This document shows positions 34,550 through 43,927 of a DNA stretch of 64,000 nt, one piece after another (the first letter of the stretch is position 1; every line of letters begins with the position of its first letter). A program made the position numbers and the translations under genes. The stretch covers positions 5,045,001 through 5,109,000 of the forward strand of contig NZ_CP004078.1 in assembly GCF_000612505.1 (NCBI RefSeq), read 5' to 3'. This DNA is from Paenibacillus sabinae T27. Lineage in GTDB: Bacteria > Bacillota > Bacilli > Paenibacillales > Paenibacillaceae. A model generated the notes under the pieces. That model ran no database searches, was not told the DNA's origin, and saw only the letters and a program-made list of their open reading frames with translations.

Positions 34550-36004
34550 TTGACCATCAAAAACGAAATTATGCTGATTACGTATGCCGACAGCCTAGGC
34601 AAGAACCTGCACGAGACCGCCGAACTGCTCTCCGCCCATTTCAAGGATATTGTTGGAGGCGTTCACATTTTGCCTTTTTACCCCTCCTCCGCCGACCGGG
34701 GATTCGCTCCGCTTACTTACGAGGAGGTCGATCCCGAGTTTGGAAACTGGGATGACGTCGCCAAGATTGCAAACGGTTTCTATTTGATGTACGACTTCAT
34801 GATCAACCATATCTCGCGCAGCTCTGCGTATTTCAAGGATTTTCAGCAGAACAAGGATGCCTCTCCCTACCGCGACCTGTTCATCCGTTACAAGGACTTC
34901 TGGCCGGGCGGCGAGCCTACGCAGGAAGATGTGGACGCGATCTATAAACGCAAGCCGCGCGCGCCTTATATCGATGTAACCTTCGCGGACGGAACGGCCG
35001 AGAAAATCTGGTGCACGTTCGACGAGGAGCAGATCGACCTTAATCTGTATACGGAAACGACGAAAAAGTTCGTGAGGGAACAACTTCAGGGATTGGCCGA
35101 GCGGGGCGCTTCGATTATCCGCCTGGATGCTTTTGCATACGCTACCAAAAAGCCGGGCACAAGCTGCTTCTTCATCGAACCGGACACGTGGGAAATGCTT
35201 GATGAAGTAAAAGCCATACTGGAGCCGTACGGAACCGAGCTTCTCCCCGAGATTCACGAGCATTACAGCATTCAGCTGAAGCTGGCGGACAAGGGCTACT
35301 GGGTCTATGACTTTGCGCTGCCTATGCTTGTGCTCCATGCGCTCTACAGCGGAAAAGCGGAACGGCTAAAGCACTGGCTGAACATCTGCCCGCGCAAGCA
35401 GTTCACCACGCTGGACACGCATGACGGCATTGGCGTGGTCGACGCCGCCGATCTGATGACTCCCGAGGAAATCGAGGAAACGAAGAACAACCTGTTCTCG
35501 CAGGGCGCCAATGTGAAGCGGGTCTACAATACGATGGCATACAACAACCTGGATATCTACCAGCTCAACTGCACCTACTATTCGGCTCTAGGCGACGATG
35601 ACGACGCCTACGTGCTGGCCCGCGCCATCCAGTTCTTCGCGCCAGGGATTCCGCAGGTGTATTACGTCGGGCTGCTGGCCGGCAAGAACGATATCGAGTT
35701 GCTGGAGCAGACAAAGGTCGGCCGCAATATCAACCGCCACTATTATACAAAGGAAGAAGTCGTAGAGAATCTGGAGCGTCCCGTGCTGCAACGGCTGTTC
35801 GCGCTGATGAAGTTCCGCAACAGCTATCGCGCTTTTGACGGCGACCTGACCGTAATGGACACAGGCGAGGCCTCTAAGTTAGAATTGATCTGGACGAACG
35901 GTCCGCTACGGGCCGTACTGCGCGCCGACCTTGCGGCAAAAACCTTCACCGTACATTACACGGACGAGCATTCCGGCGAAGAGACGCTGCTGGCGGGCGT
36001 ATAA
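34550..36004 (+). CDS. gtfA: Sucrose phosphorylase (GH13)
   Basis: A 484-residue GH13 subfamily 18 enzyme, normal length for sucrose phosphorylase. It starts with MLITYADSLGKNL and GVHILPFYPSSADRGFAPLTY, the hallmark segments. Catalytic residues: nucleophile Asp193 (IIRLDAFAYATKKPG), acid/base Glu234 (LPEIHEHY) and Asp292 (DTHDG). It cleaves sucrose with phosphate to glucose-1-phosphate and fructose in the cytoplasm, so a sucrose uptake route is needed but none is in view. TTG start nine bases after AGGAG. Controlled by the LacI operator in its promoter. Confidence 0.92.
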   Translation: MTIKNEIMLITYADSLGKNLHETAELLSAHFKDIVGGVHILPFYPSSADRGFAPLTYEEVDPEFGNWDDVAKIANGFYLMYDFMINHISRSSAYFKDFQQNKDASPYRDLFIRYKDFWPGGEPTQEDVDAIYKRKPRAPYIDVTFADGTAEKIWCTFDEEQIDLNLYTETTKKFVREQLQGLAERGASIIRLDAFAYATKKPGTSCFFIEPDTWEMLDEVKAILEPYGTELLPEIHEHYSIQLKLADKGYWVYDFALPMLVLHALYSGKAERLKHWLNICPRKQFTTLDTHDGIGVVDAADLMTPEEIEETKNNLFSQGANVKRVYNTMAYNNLDIYQLNCTYYSALGDDDDAYVLARAIQFFAPGIPQVYYVGLLAGKNDIELLEQTKVGRNINRHYYTKEEVVENLERPVLQRLFALMKFRNSYRAFDGDLTVMDTGEASKLELIWTNGPLRAVLRADLAAKTFTVHYTDEHSGEETLLAGV

Positions 36005-36108
36005 CGTTTTTCCGACGACAAAAACTGTGTTCCTTTCGAAGGCGCGATTCATCTGCAAAAGGGTGAACGCGCCCTTTGCTTACGGAGCCTGCAGGCAGGA
36101 GCGATTGC

Positions 36109-37086
36109 ATGCCCACCATTAAAGATGTGGCTTTAAAGGCCGGGGTTTCCGTTACCACCGTATCCCGGGTGCTGAATAACAGGGGATATCTGAGCGAGGA
36201 TTTGAAGAAAAAAGTATACGGCGCCATGGAGGAGCTGAATTACCGGCCCAATGAGCTGGCCCGTTCGCTGAGCCGCTCCAAGTCGAATATCATCGGACTG
36301 ATTATTCCGCATGCGGCGCATCCCTTCTTCGGAGAACTGGTCAGCCACATCGAGGAGCAAGCGTATCTGCGCGGGTACAGGCTGCTGCTCTGCAACTCCC
36401 ATCTGGACAGGCAGAAGGAAGCGGAATACATCGATATGCTGCGCTCCAGCCGCGTCGATGGCATTATTCTGGGCAGCCATACGCTGGAGGTCGAGGACTA
36501 CCGCCAGATTCATCTGCCCGTGGTGACATTCGACCGGCGGATCAGCGCCGACATTCCCTACGTCTGTTCCGATAACTTCCGCGGCGGGGAGCTGGCAACG
36601 GCGCGGCTGGCCGACAAGGGCTGCCGCAAAATCGCCCACATCGGCGGGCATCCCCATCCCGACCTGCTCGCATTGAAGCGGCTTGACGCCTTCAAGGAGA
36701 TCGCCAGGCAGCGAGGACTGCAGCATGTCGAGGTGCACACCGATTGGGACGGGTTTGACTTCGCGGAATATGAGCGGCTCGTCAATCGACTGCTGGAGGA
36801 GCATCCCGACGTGGACGGTATATTTGCCAGCAGCGATGTGATTGCCGCTTATGCGCTTAAAGCATGCCTGGCCCGGAAACGGCGGGTGCCCCAGGATATC
36901 AAAATCGTCGGCTACGACGGCATTTCGCTCCGCGGCCTGCTCACGCCCGTTCTGACAACGGTCGCCCAGCCGATTGCCGGGATGGCCCAAAAGGCGGTCG
37001 AGCTCATCACCCAGCAGGTGCAGGGCAACAAGGTCCCGGCGGAGAATATACTGCCGGTGCGCCTGATTGAAGGAGAGACAGCATAG
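36109..37086 (+). CDS. LacI-family repressor, probable sucrose regulator
   Basis: A 325-residue regulator with the N-terminal LacI helix-turn-helix (TIKDVALKAGVSVTTVSRVLNNRGYLSE) and the hinge NYRPNELARSLSRSKS, followed by a sugar-binding-protein-like domain. Start at ATG 36109, eight bases after AGGAG. It follows the sucrose phosphorylase gene by 104 bases and the palindrome AACCGGTT in that gene's promoter fits this family, so it is probably a ScrR/SacR-like repressor acting locally. Confidence 0.88.
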   Translation: MPTIKDVALKAGVSVTTVSRVLNNRGYLSEDLKKKVYGAMEELNYRPNELARSLSRSKSNIIGLIIPHAAHPFFGELVSHIEEQAYLRGYRLLLCNSHLDRQKEAEYIDMLRSSRVDGIILGSHTLEVEDYRQIHLPVVTFDRRISADIPYVCSDNFRGGELATARLADKGCRKIAHIGGHPHPDLLALKRLDAFKEIARQRGLQHVEVHTDWDGFDFAEYERLVNRLLEEHPDVDGIFASSDVIAAYALKACLARKRRVPQDIKIVGYDGISLRGLLTPVLTTVAQPIAGMAQKAVELITQQVQGNKVPAENILPVRLIEGETA

Positions 37087-37095
37087 GAAAAAGAA

Positions 37096-37121
37096 ATCCC
37101 CCAGGTTTATTGGGGGATTTT
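37096..37121 (+). terminator. Terminator of the LacI gene
   Basis: Stem ATCCCCCA/TGGGGGAT with the loop GGTTTAT, followed by a short T run. Confidence 0.8.
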
Positions 37122-37236
37122 GTGTTATTTTCTAACGCAGATGCCACTCCTTAACCGTTACAGCCGAAGAACCGCTTCGGATCAGCGGGTCGGCCTGGCC
37201 GATCTTCTCCGCTTCATCAAGCGACGATGCCGTGAA

Positions 37237-37417
37237 TGAACCTCCCCTGCTTACACTTCGTTTAGAAGCAGAGGTTTCTTACCAGCCCCTGCCGTTACTT
37301 TCGATAAGCACATAGGTTGGCTATCTGCTTTCGCTGACTGCGGAAATCTAACGGCAAGGTTCAGTAAGCAACACTTGTACAAGTGGGTGGGAACTCACCT
37401 TCTACTACTTCTCGCGC
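37237..37417 (-). ncRNA. Predicted omega RNA (reRNA) scaffold at the right end of the IS element
   Basis: Downstream of the tnpB stop 180 bases remain up to the element end. On the minus strand they contain a TCGCG/CGCGA hairpin near 37412, a GGTG/CACC hairpin (37386-37399), a long-range 8-bp pairing TGCCGTTA/TAACGGCA (37290-37297 with 37349-37356), and the terminal hairpin CCTCTGCTT/AAGCAGGGG followed by GGTTCA. TnpB of this family uses such 3' RNAs, and the sequence just beyond the end (minus strand 37236 downward, TTCACGGCATCG...) would be the guide. It probably starts inside tnpB, so the 5' end is a guess. Confidence 0.65.
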
Positions 37418-38587
37418 TCACGCGATCCGTAGATACTTGATTTCTTTCGTTTCGCCCATATAACGGATATCTCCATGCAGATACTTGGATAATATCCCTT
37501 TGCTCCCGTGTATATCCCGGTGTTCGGTATAGCCACAGGAACAGTTGTAGTTTCTTGAAGAAGTCTTTTTTCTTCTTCCGCAACAAGGACATTGTTGGCT
37601 AGTGTAGCTCTCATCTATCATTTTTATCGTGATTCCCTTGGCTTCCAGTTTGTATCCGAGCTGCTTCTGTATCTTGCCGAAGCTCCAATTGGACAACTTT
37701 TGGGTTACGATCTTTCTCCTCTTCTTTTTCGTGTTCCGCTGTACGCCTTCCACTTGGCCGACAACCGCCTCTTTGACTTCATTTTCCGTGCACCATTCTA
37801 CGAATTGTCTTGTGGTTTTGTGGATGGCGTCATTCAGTTGGCGCTCGCTTTTGCTGAGTATGTATTTTTTAGCCCGGTTGTATTTTTTCCATTGCCGGCT
37901 GCCTTTGTGGCATTTGCTCATGAGCTTCTGGATCTCGGCCAGCTTCTTGTTTCTTAGCCGGTGAATGCTTCTTACCTTTCTTCCGGTGATGATGATCGAC
38001 TTGTTTTCGGTGGTTGTTGCCGTGATGGAGTGGATTTCTCCCAGATCAATGCCTGCGATTTGGCTGCCATGATTGTCCGCTGCCGCTTGTCCATCATCAT
38101 AGCTCATGGAAATCATCAGTCTTAGGTCATATACCAGCTCGATTTCCTTGATGTCCGCATCCGGTAAACGCGGGACAGTGATTTTGATGGGGGCCTGCCG
38201 TTTGCCGTTTTGAATACCCAGACTTAAGTAGATCGTGTTGCCCTCAATTTTGAATGCTTGATCCACCCATTTCGTGTTGAAGCGTTTCTTCTTTTTGTAA
38301 GGATATTTGGTAGGAAGACCTTGGCTTTTAGCTTGTTTTGCGCTGTCTCTGGCAAAAAGATATTTATGGCAGACCGCCTGTACCGACTGGGAATGTAGAG
38401 GGAACTGATTTTTCAGCGCCGCTTGAAGTTCCGTTTTTCCGATCCATTTCCCATCGTGCTGTAGGGCATAGTGTTTAGCAATGTCTAGACACCTGTTCCA
38501 AACTTCCGCTGATATGCGGTTGCACGCAAACAGTCGTTCCAGATCCGTTTTGGAGGTGTGGAACGCTGTTTTGACACATCGGATCAT
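37418..38587 (-). CDS. tnpB: TnpB, RNA-guided nuclease of IS605 type
   Basis: A 389-residue TnpB. RuvC residues: Asp in [12 protein letters not shown] (near 188), Glu in [12 protein letters not shown] (near 285) and Asp in [11 protein letters not shown] (near 367). A zinc ribbon CPCC...CSCG (near 340-355) lies before RuvC-III. The N-terminal segment is the beta-barrel/helical RNA-binding part. Start at ATG 38587, overlapping the tnpA stop with GGAGG before it. TnpB cuts the restored donor site next to a short TAM, guided by the omega RNA, which helps keep the element. All key residues are present, so it is likely functional. Confidence 0.9.
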   Translation of the reverse strand: MIRCVKTAFHTSKTDLERLFACNRISAEVWNRCLDIAKHYALQHDGKWIGKTELQAALKNQFPLHSQSVQAVCHKYLFARDSAKQAKSQGLPTKYPYKKKKRFNTKWVDQAFKIEGNTIYLSLGIQNGKRQAPIKITVPRLPDADIKEIELVYDLRLMISMSYDDGQAAADNHGSQIAGIDLGEIHSITATTTENKSIIITGRKVRSIHRLRNKKLAEIQKLMSKCHKGSRQWKKYNRAKKYILSKSERQLNDAIHKTTRQFVEWCTENEVKEAVVGQVEGVQRNTKKKRRKIVTQKLSNWSFGKIQKQLGYKLEAKGITIKMIDESYTSQQCPCCGRRKKTSSRNYNCSCGYTEHRDIHGSKGILSKYLHGDIRYMGETKEIKYLRIA

Positions 38588-38994
38588 CTGGTTCTCGCCT
38601 CCTTCCCTTGATTCTCGATGTATGCCTTCAGTACGTCCAAAGGTGCACCGCCCACAGTAGTTAGGCAGAAACTTTGCGACCAAAAGTACTCTTTCCATAG
38701 CTTCGTTTTGACTTCGGGAAAGTCTTTTTTGATGAGGCGAGAGCTGGCACTCTTGTAGGCATTGATAAATTTGGATAGTTCGGTGTTGGGGTGCGCCTTG
38801 AACAGAACATGGATGTGATCGTTATCATGATTCCACTCGCTCAGCGTAATACGATAGTTCTCTCCAATCCGTTCAAAAATGGCCTTCGCATACTCGGATA
38901 TCTCGTCGTTGAGCACTTTTTTACGGTATTTAATGCAAAGGATGAGATGGTAACTCAGAAAGAATACCGAGTGATTATTCGAGTCTAATTTCAT
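38584..38994 (-). CDS. tnpA: TnpA, Y1 (HUH) transposase of IS200/IS605 type
   Basis: A 136-residue transposase with the HUH motif in [11 protein letters not shown] (near 59-65) and the catalytic tyrosine in LKAYIENQG near residue 126, plus the conserved [19 protein letters not shown]. Length is normal for the family. It performs single-stranded peel-and-paste transposition. Promoter TTGATC-N17-TATAAT lies just upstream inside the left end. No damage seen. Confidence 0.92.
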   Translation of the reverse strand: MKLDSNNHSVFFLSYHLILCIKYRKKVLNDEISEYAKAIFERIGENYRITLSEWNHDNDHIHVLFKAHPNTELSKFINAYKSASSRLIKKDFPEVKTKLWKEYFWSQSFCLTTVGGAPLDVLKAYIENQGKEARTR

Positions 38995-39026
38995 TGATAC
39001 ACCAGCCTTATCTCTAACTAAGACTG

Positions 39027-39055
39027 ATTATATCAAATGGGCTAATATAGATCAA
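39027..39055 (-). promoter_or_regulatory. Promoter of tnpA
   Basis: On the minus strand TTGATC (39055-39050), 17 bases, TATAAT (39032-39027), 33 bases before the tnpA ATG. Confidence 0.65.
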
Positions 39056-39489
39056 TAATTTTCCAGAGTTGTTGCCTGGCCGATATTCATCCCCTACCTG
39101 TAGAGGAATGGGACTTCTCTCGGAATGCTGTTAAATAAGCGCCGCCAGAAGAATCGCTAAAAGGACCGTACATTTCGAGACGGTTCTCTTTTTTTAACTG
39201 ATCGAGATGTTCATAATGCCCTTGGATATCGTCCGGATTGAACCTTTCGGTTCGCTCCGTGATGATTAAGTACCGGTTCATCGCCGTTCCCCCTATCAAT
39301 ATACGTTATATACAAATGATAACAAACGATGTCAATGCTTGCCATAGAGTTCCCATCCGGGAATATGCTCCCCTTACTTAAAGTATGTAAATGATGTTTA
39401 GTTATGCTATAATGCCTGTACTGTGCTGGTTGGCAGTTGTAAATCCTGCTTTAATGATAGATAAACCGTGTTATATGGGAGGCTTAGCC

Positions 39490-40500
39490 ATGAACAAGCT
39501 TCAAGATATACCCGTATCGGTACTCGATCTTGCCCCGATTGTGGAAGGCGGCACGGCGGCGGACGCGCTCCGCAATGCGCTGGATCTGGCCCGGCATGCC
39601 GAGCGGTGGGGATACCGCCGCTATTGGCTGGCGGAGCATCATAACATGCCCGGCATCGCCAGCTCGGCCACCTCGGTCGTCATCGGGCACGTGGCGGCCG
39701 GAACCCAGAGCATCCGCGTCGGCTCGGGAGGCGTTATGCTGCCGAACCACGCCCCGCTGATGATCGCCGAGCAGTTCGGCACGCTGGAATCCCTGTTCCC
39801 GGGCCGCATCGATCTGGGCCTGGGCCGCGCGCCCGGCTCGGACCAGCCGGCTTCCCGGGCGATCCGGCGCGGGCTCGGCAGCGACGGCAGCGACTTTCCG
39901 GAGCAGCTGGCCGAGCTGCGCGCCTATTTTGAGCCCGGCGCGGCGGACTCGCGCCCTTCGGGCGTGCGGGCCGTCCCCGGCGAGGGCCTGAGCGTGCCGA
40001 TCTGGCTGCTCGGCTCCAGCGGCTTCAGCGCGCGGCTCGCCGGCCAGCTCGGGCTGCCGTTCGCCTTCGCCAGCCATTTCGCGCCGGACTATCTGCTGCC
40101 CGCGCTTCATTTGTACCGCAGCAGCTTCCGGCCCTCCGCGGCGCTGGACAAGCCGTACGTCATGGTCGGCCTCAGCGCCGCCGTTGCCGACACGGCGGAG
40201 GAAGCTCGGCGGCTCGCAACCTCCCCGCAGCAGCAGGCGCTGAGCCTGATCCGCGGCCGTCCCGGCAAGCTGAAGCCGCCGGTGGACAGCATGGAAGAGC
40301 TGTGGAGTCCGCAGGAACGGGCCCTTGTTCTCGGCAGGCAGCAGTACGCCGTTGTCGGCGACCAAGCCGCCGTGCGGGAGCGGATGGAGCAGATTCAGGA
40401 GGAGACCGGGGCCGACGAATGGATCGTCACCTCGCAAATTTACGACCATTCCGCACGCCTTCGCTCCTATGAAATGCTCGCCGAGATCCTTATCAGGTGA
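39490..40500 (+). CDS. LLM-class (luciferase-like) flavin-dependent oxidoreductase
   Basis: A 336-residue TIM-barrel protein of the bacterial-luciferase family (MsnO8-like): [63 protein letters not shown] and [15 protein letters not shown] are the family's typical stretches. It would use reduced FMN supplied by a separate reductase. Start at ATG 39490 with GGGAGG before it; an upstream in-frame ATG at 39391 has no ribosome site. Substrate unknown. Confidence 0.88.
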   Translation: MNKLQDIPVSVLDLAPIVEGGTAADALRNALDLARHAERWGYRRYWLAEHHNMPGIASSATSVVIGHVAAGTQSIRVGSGGVMLPNHAPLMIAEQFGTLESLFPGRIDLGLGRAPGSDQPASRAIRRGLGSDGSDFPEQLAELRAYFEPGAADSRPSGVRAVPGEGLSVPIWLLGSSGFSARLAGQLGLPFAFASHFAPDYLLPALHLYRSSFRPSAALDKPYVMVGLSAAVADTAEEARRLATSPQQQALSLIRGRPGKLKPPVDSMEELWSPQERALVLGRQQYAVVGDQAAVRERMEQIQEETGADEWIVTSQIYDHSARLRSYEMLAEILIR

Positions 40501-40591
40501 AGACCCGGGCGGGAATCGCCGGAAATAGGGTTTCCCTTCCGAACATGATAAAATAAATTGCAGCATTGAAGATCCAGAGGAGATGAAGAAA

Positions 40592-41824
40592 ATGAAGCAA
40601 GAGGTTATAGAACGCTTTATTTCATATGCGCGTGTCGATACGCAGTCGGATGAAGGCAGCCAGACCTGTCCTTCGACGCCGGGGCAGATGATTCTGGCCC
40701 GGAAGCTTACGGAGGAGCTGGCCGAAATCGGCATGGAGGAAATTACGATCGATGAGAACGGCTATGTGTTCGCCTCGCTTCCGTCCAATAGTGACAAAGA
40801 TGTGCCGGTCATCGGTTTTCTCGCCCATGTGGACACCGCCACCGAGATCACGGGGGCAGGCGTTCAGCCGCAGATTGTGGAAGCCTATGATGGCGGCGAT
40901 ATCGTGCTGAACAAAGCGCTGAACGTCGTTCTCTCGCCTTCAAGCTTTCCGGAGCTGAGCGAATATGCGGGGCAGACGCTGATTACGACCGACGGCACGA
41001 CCCTGCTCGGTGCGGACGACAAGGCCGGAATCGCTGAAATTATGACGGCCATGCATTACTTGAAGCAGCATCCGGAGATCAAGCACGGCAAAATCCGGGT
41101 GGCCTTTACACCGGACGAAGAAATCGGGCGCGGCGCTCACAAATTTGTTGTTCCGGCCTTCGGCGCACAGTTCGCGTACACGATGGACGGGGGACCGCTT
41201 GGAGAGCTGGAGTACGAAAGCTTCAACGCGGCCGCGGCGAAGATCATTTTCCACGGCGTCAATGTCCACCCCGGCACAGCCAAGGGAAAAATGATCAACT
41301 CCGCCAAAATCGCCATGGCTTTCCACGAGCGGCTGCCAGCCGGGGAAGCGCCGGAATTCACGGAAGGCAAGGAAGGCTTCTACCATCTGAATTCGTTCCA
41401 GGGAACTGTGGAGATCAGCCGGCTGAATTATATTATCCGCGACTTTGACCGCGAGCGGTTCGAGGAACGCAAGGCGTACATCCAGGCCCTGGCCGACGAA
41501 TTCAGACAGACTTACGGGGAGCACAGCATCGTGCTGGAGCTGAAAGACCAATATTACAACATGCGCGAAAAAATCGAGCCCGTAAGCCACATCGTCGATA
41601 TCGCCCATACGGCCATGACCAATCTCGGCATCACGCCGATTGTCCGGCCGATTCGGGGAGGCACCGACGGCTCCCAGCTGTCCTATATGGGGCTGCCGAC
41701 GCCGAATATTTTTGCCGGCGGGGAGAACTTCCACGGCAAGTTCGAGTATATTTCAGCAGATTCGATGGTCAAGGCGGCCGAAGTGATTATCGAGATTGCG
41801 CAGCTGTTCGAGCGCCAGGCCTGA
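40592..41824 (+). CDS. pepT: Peptidase T (tripeptidase)
   Basis: A 410-residue M20 zinc aminotripeptidase, the exact length of B. subtilis PepT. Metal ligands lie in [10 protein letters not shown] (His/Asp), [11 protein letters not shown] (bridging Asp), [13 protein letters not shown] (Glu pair), [12 protein letters not shown] (Asp) and the final His in ENFHGKFEY. It removes N-terminal residues from tripeptides in the cytoplasm. I use the ATG at 40592, nine bases after AGAGGAG; the ATG at 40583 overlaps that site. Confidence 0.94.
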   Translation: MKQEVIERFISYARVDTQSDEGSQTCPSTPGQMILARKLTEELAEIGMEEITIDENGYVFASLPSNSDKDVPVIGFLAHVDTATEITGAGVQPQIVEAYDGGDIVLNKALNVVLSPSSFPELSEYAGQTLITTDGTTLLGADDKAGIAEIMTAMHYLKQHPEIKHGKIRVAFTPDEEIGRGAHKFVVPAFGAQFAYTMDGGPLGELEYESFNAAAAKIIFHGVNVHPGTAKGKMINSAKIAMAFHERLPAGEAPEFTEGKEGFYHLNSFQGTVEISRLNYIIRDFDRERFEERKAYIQALADEFRQTYGEHSIVLELKDQYYNMREKIEPVSHIVDIAHTAMTNLGITPIVRPIRGGTDGSQLSYMGLPTPNIFAGGENFHGKFEYISADSMVKAAEVIIEIAQLFERQA

Positions 41825-41856
41825 TCTCCCGGGCAGCTCATCACTCCTTTATACAA

Positions 41857-41898
41857 AAGCCTCCGAAGCCTGGCGTCAACTGCCATGCCCGGAGGCTT
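41857..41898 (+). terminator. Terminator between pepT and the HxlR-type gene
   Basis: Stem AAGCCTCCG/CGGAGGCTT with a 24-base loop, followed by TTCTTTAT; it can act in both directions. Confidence 0.65.
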
Positions 41899-41935
41899 CT
41901 TTATGCGTAATGGAGGGTTGCTCAGACGGTTTCAT

Positions 41936-42337
41936 TTATAATCTTGCCGAACTGAGCGGTCCCTCTTCCTCACCCGGTCGTCCGTCTTTCCAAATGACAT
42001 TTTCCCCGTAGTTTTTGCCCCAGTCGTACATCATGCGCAGGACGGGCATCAGACTTTGGCCATATTCCGTCAAAGAGTATTCCACTCTCGGGGGGACCTC
42101 CGCATACACTTTGCGCAGGACAAGCTGATCCTCTTCCAGCTCCCGGAGCTGGTTCGTCAGCATTTTTTGCGTGATATGGGGAATGAGCTTTTTCAGCTCG
42201 CTGAACCGTTTCGTACCGTCCAAGCCGAGATGCCATAGAATAATCAGCTTCCACTTTCCGCCGATGACAGCCAGAGTCAACTCTTTTTCACAGTTAATTT
42301 CCTTAAGATTGATCCGGTCCTTGATGTCCGTTGCCAT
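41936..42337 (-). CDS. HxlR-family (DUF24) transcriptional regulator
   Basis: A 133-residue winged-helix regulator with the family core [51 protein letters not shown] and [14 protein letters not shown] Cys near residue 16 precedes the core, as in redox-sensing members. Start at ATG 42337 follows AGGAGGTG. It lies downstream of hxlA-hxlB on the same strand; in B. subtilis HxlR activates hxlAB in response to formaldehyde and is divergent from them. A role here is likely but a terminator separates it from hxlB. Confidence 0.82.
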   Translation of the reverse strand: MATDIKDRINLKEINCEKELTLAVIGGKWKLIILWHLGLDGTKRFSELKKLIPHITQKMLTNQLRELEEDQLVLRKVYAEVPPRVEYSLTEYGQSLMPVLRMMYDWGKNYGENVIWKDGRPGEEEGPLSSARL

Positions 42338-42368
42338 GCTTGCACCTCCTTTTGTTGATATCATACTA

Positions 42369-42412
42369 CAAAAAAGAAACGCATGCCGCCCCGGACAGGG
42401 CTGATGCGTTTC
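42369..42412 (-). terminator. Terminator of hxlAB
   Basis: Stem GAAACGCAT/ATGCGTTTC with T6 after it on the minus strand. It ends the hxlAB transcript before the regulator gene. Confidence 0.8.
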
Positions 42413-42471
42413 CCATAAAATTGGAAGAGCAAGGCATTTCCTTTCAATGAAAATCAGGGCAGTCCGCGCCG

Positions 42472-43029
42472 CTACTCCAGATTGGCATGCTTGCCGAACA
42501 TTTGGTTTGTCGTTTGCCCCGTTTTATCCATTAGCCGCAATATAACGGCATCATAGAACAGGAGAAGCGTCTGCTCAAACAGCGAGGCCATCGGCTGAAT
42601 CGTCGAGCCGCTTCCTGCCGCCTGATCTTTCGGCGCTCCGGGGAGCTTCACCGTATCATCGGCCAGACGTCCAAGCGTCGACTCCGGGTTGATCGTAACC
42701 ACGGCTACGCCCGCGCCCAAAGCCTTGGCTTTATTCGCCATCGCGATCAAGCTCTGCGTCTCTCCCGAGCCGGAGCCGAGGATAAGCAAATCTCCCTCGA
42801 ATATACCGGGAGTCACCGTTTCTCCGACCACATAAGCTTCCTTGCCAGCATGCATCAGCCGCATGGCGAACGCCCGTCCCATTAGACCGGATCTTCCTGC
42901 TCCCGCAAGGAATATCCGTTTTGCGCGAAGAACCCGTTCGGCGAGTTCCTCCGCTTCCTGCACGGGAAGCCGGGATACGGAACGCTGCAGCTCATTGATA
43001 ATTTCCTCCGCGTATTGTACGGTGTTCAT
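42472..43029 (-). CDS. hxlB: 6-phospho-3-hexuloisomerase
   Basis: A 185-residue SIS-domain isomerase, the same length as B. subtilis HxlB. Motifs [35 protein letters not shown] and [25 protein letters not shown] are those of the enzyme. It converts 3-hexulose-6-phosphate to fructose-6-phosphate in the ribulose monophosphate route. The ATG at 43029 lies seven bases after the hxlA stop, with only a weak ribosome site, so translation is probably coupled. Confidence 0.92.
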   Translation of the reverse strand: MNTVQYAEEIINELQRSVSRLPVQEAEELAERVLRAKRIFLAGAGRSGLMGRAFAMRLMHAGKEAYVVGETVTPGIFEGDLLILGSGSGETQSLIAMANKAKALGAGVAVVTINPESTLGRLADDTVKLPGAPKDQAAGSGSTIQPMASLFEQTLLLFYDAVILRLMDKTGQTTNQMFGKHANLE

Positions 43030-43036
43030 CGGCCGC

Positions 43037-43669
43037 TTATGACTGACTGACAAGACGCTTCATTTCAGCAGCAACTGCTTTTTTGTCGTCTTGTCCGGTA
43101 ATGCCTCCGCCTACGATGACAAGGTCCGGTTTCGCCTCGATCACTTCAGGCAGCGTGTCCAGCTTGATGCCGCCCGCGATGGCCGTCTTGGCCTGCTTGA
43201 CCACACTCTTGATCGCCTGCAGATCCTCAAAGGAGTTCTTGCCTTCGGCTTGATGATCGTATCCGGAATGAACGCAGATGTAATCGACGCCAAGAGCGTC
43301 CACTTCCGCCGCTCTGCCTTTGATGTCATTGACATTAATCAGGTCGACGAGAACTTCCTTCCCGCTTTTCTTGGCTTCTTCAACCGCGCCTTTGATCGTG
43401 GAGTCGTCGGAAACGCCGAGTACGGTAATAATATCCGCGCCCGCTTCAGAGGCTTTCATCACTTCGTAACCGCCCGCGTCCATAATCTTCAGGTCGGCCA
43501 ATACCGTAAGCTGCGGAAAAGCATCCTTGATCGCTTTTACAGCGTGCAGTCCTTCATTAATCACGATCGGGGTTCCAATTTCAACAATATCTATATAGTC
43601 GGCAACCTCCGCTACTACTTCTTTCGCTCCGGGAATGTCTACCAAATCAAGCGCCAATTGCAGTTTCAT
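43037..43669 (-). CDS. hxlA: 3-hexulose-6-phosphate synthase
   Basis: A 210-residue TIM-barrel aldolase of the OMP decarboxylase suprafamily: LQLALDLVDIPGAKEV, VLADLKIMDAGGYE (the DxKxxD motif), VLVDLINVNDIKGRA and VGGGITGQDD. It joins formaldehyde to ribulose-5-phosphate, detoxifying formaldehyde in the cytoplasm. Start at ATG 43669, giving the B. subtilis length; an ATG at 43678 sits too close to AAGGAG. First gene of the operon; a small dyad GTCTA-N3-TAGAC at 43711-43723 in the promoter region may be the regulator site. Confidence 0.94.
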   Translation of the reverse strand: MKLQLALDLVDIPGAKEVVAEVADYIDIVEIGTPIVINEGLHAVKAIKDAFPQLTVLADLKIMDAGGYEVMKASEAGADIITVLGVSDDSTIKGAVEEAKKSGKEVLVDLINVNDIKGRAAEVDALGVDYICVHSGYDHQAEGKNSFEDLQAIKSVVKQAKTAIAGGIKLDTLPEVIEAKPDLVIVGGGITGQDDKKAVAAEMKRLVSQS

Positions 43670-43710
43670 GGGTGTCATGTCTCCTTCGTGGATATATAAT
43701 TTATTGCTAC

Positions 43711-43723
43711 GTCTATAGTAGAC
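43711..43723 (-). promoter_or_regulatory. Small dyad in the hxlA promoter region
   Basis: GTCTA-N3-TAGAC lies about 40 bases before the hxlA start, next to an AT-rich -10-like stretch. It is a possible HxlR site, but the arms are short. Confidence 0.3.
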
Positions 43724-43927
43724 AGTACATTTCCATTTAGGAAGTAGGCACTTTGCCGTGGTGTAGTCACCTGGAGGATACTATTGGCTAATCCGCAGAA
43801 AATTTCAGAACACCATAATCTTGTGGTTACACGGGAAAAAGGGGTGATTTTATCCAAAAGCTGTGCTAATATGATCCTTTGGAAATTGATCGAAAGAACC
43901 TGACTTTACAAAAAGAAGGTGACCCTC

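Larger units (their letters stand above)
37237..39134 (-). mobile_element. IS200/IS605-family insertion sequence with tnpA and tnpB
   Basis: A 1,898-bp element (boundaries uncertain by two bases because TT is shared) between the halves of yciI. It carries tnpA and tnpB overlapping by ATGA, a hairpin near the left end (about 39088-39110) and a hairpin near the right end (37241-37274), and no terminal inverted repeats or target duplication, all typical of the family. The left flank is TTAT and the right end GGTTCA. The tnpA promoter TTGATC-N17-TATAAT is at 39055-39027. Both genes look intact, so the copy may be active. Confidence 0.88.
37132..39281 (-). pseudogene. YciI-like gene split by an IS200/IS605 insertion
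   Basis: The N-terminal part (39281-39135, 49 codons, MNRYLIITERTERF... GGAY) and the C-terminal part (37236-37132, 34 codons plus TAG, FTASSLDEAEKIGQADP... WHLR) lie on each side of the IS element. Joining them gives one in-frame 83-residue YCII-domain protein with no lost or duplicated base, consistent with IS605-type insertion without target duplication. The upstream part is preceded by GGGGGAACGGCG. In its present state it would yield a truncated product ending inside the IS. YciI-like proteins are small dimeric ferredoxin-fold enzymes of uncertain role. Confidence 0.85.

Noticed and set aside
39087..39134. The yciI N-terminal fragment read on as a complete 64-residue gene
   Set aside because: Its last residues (after GGAY) are encoded by the left end of the IS element, not by yciI.
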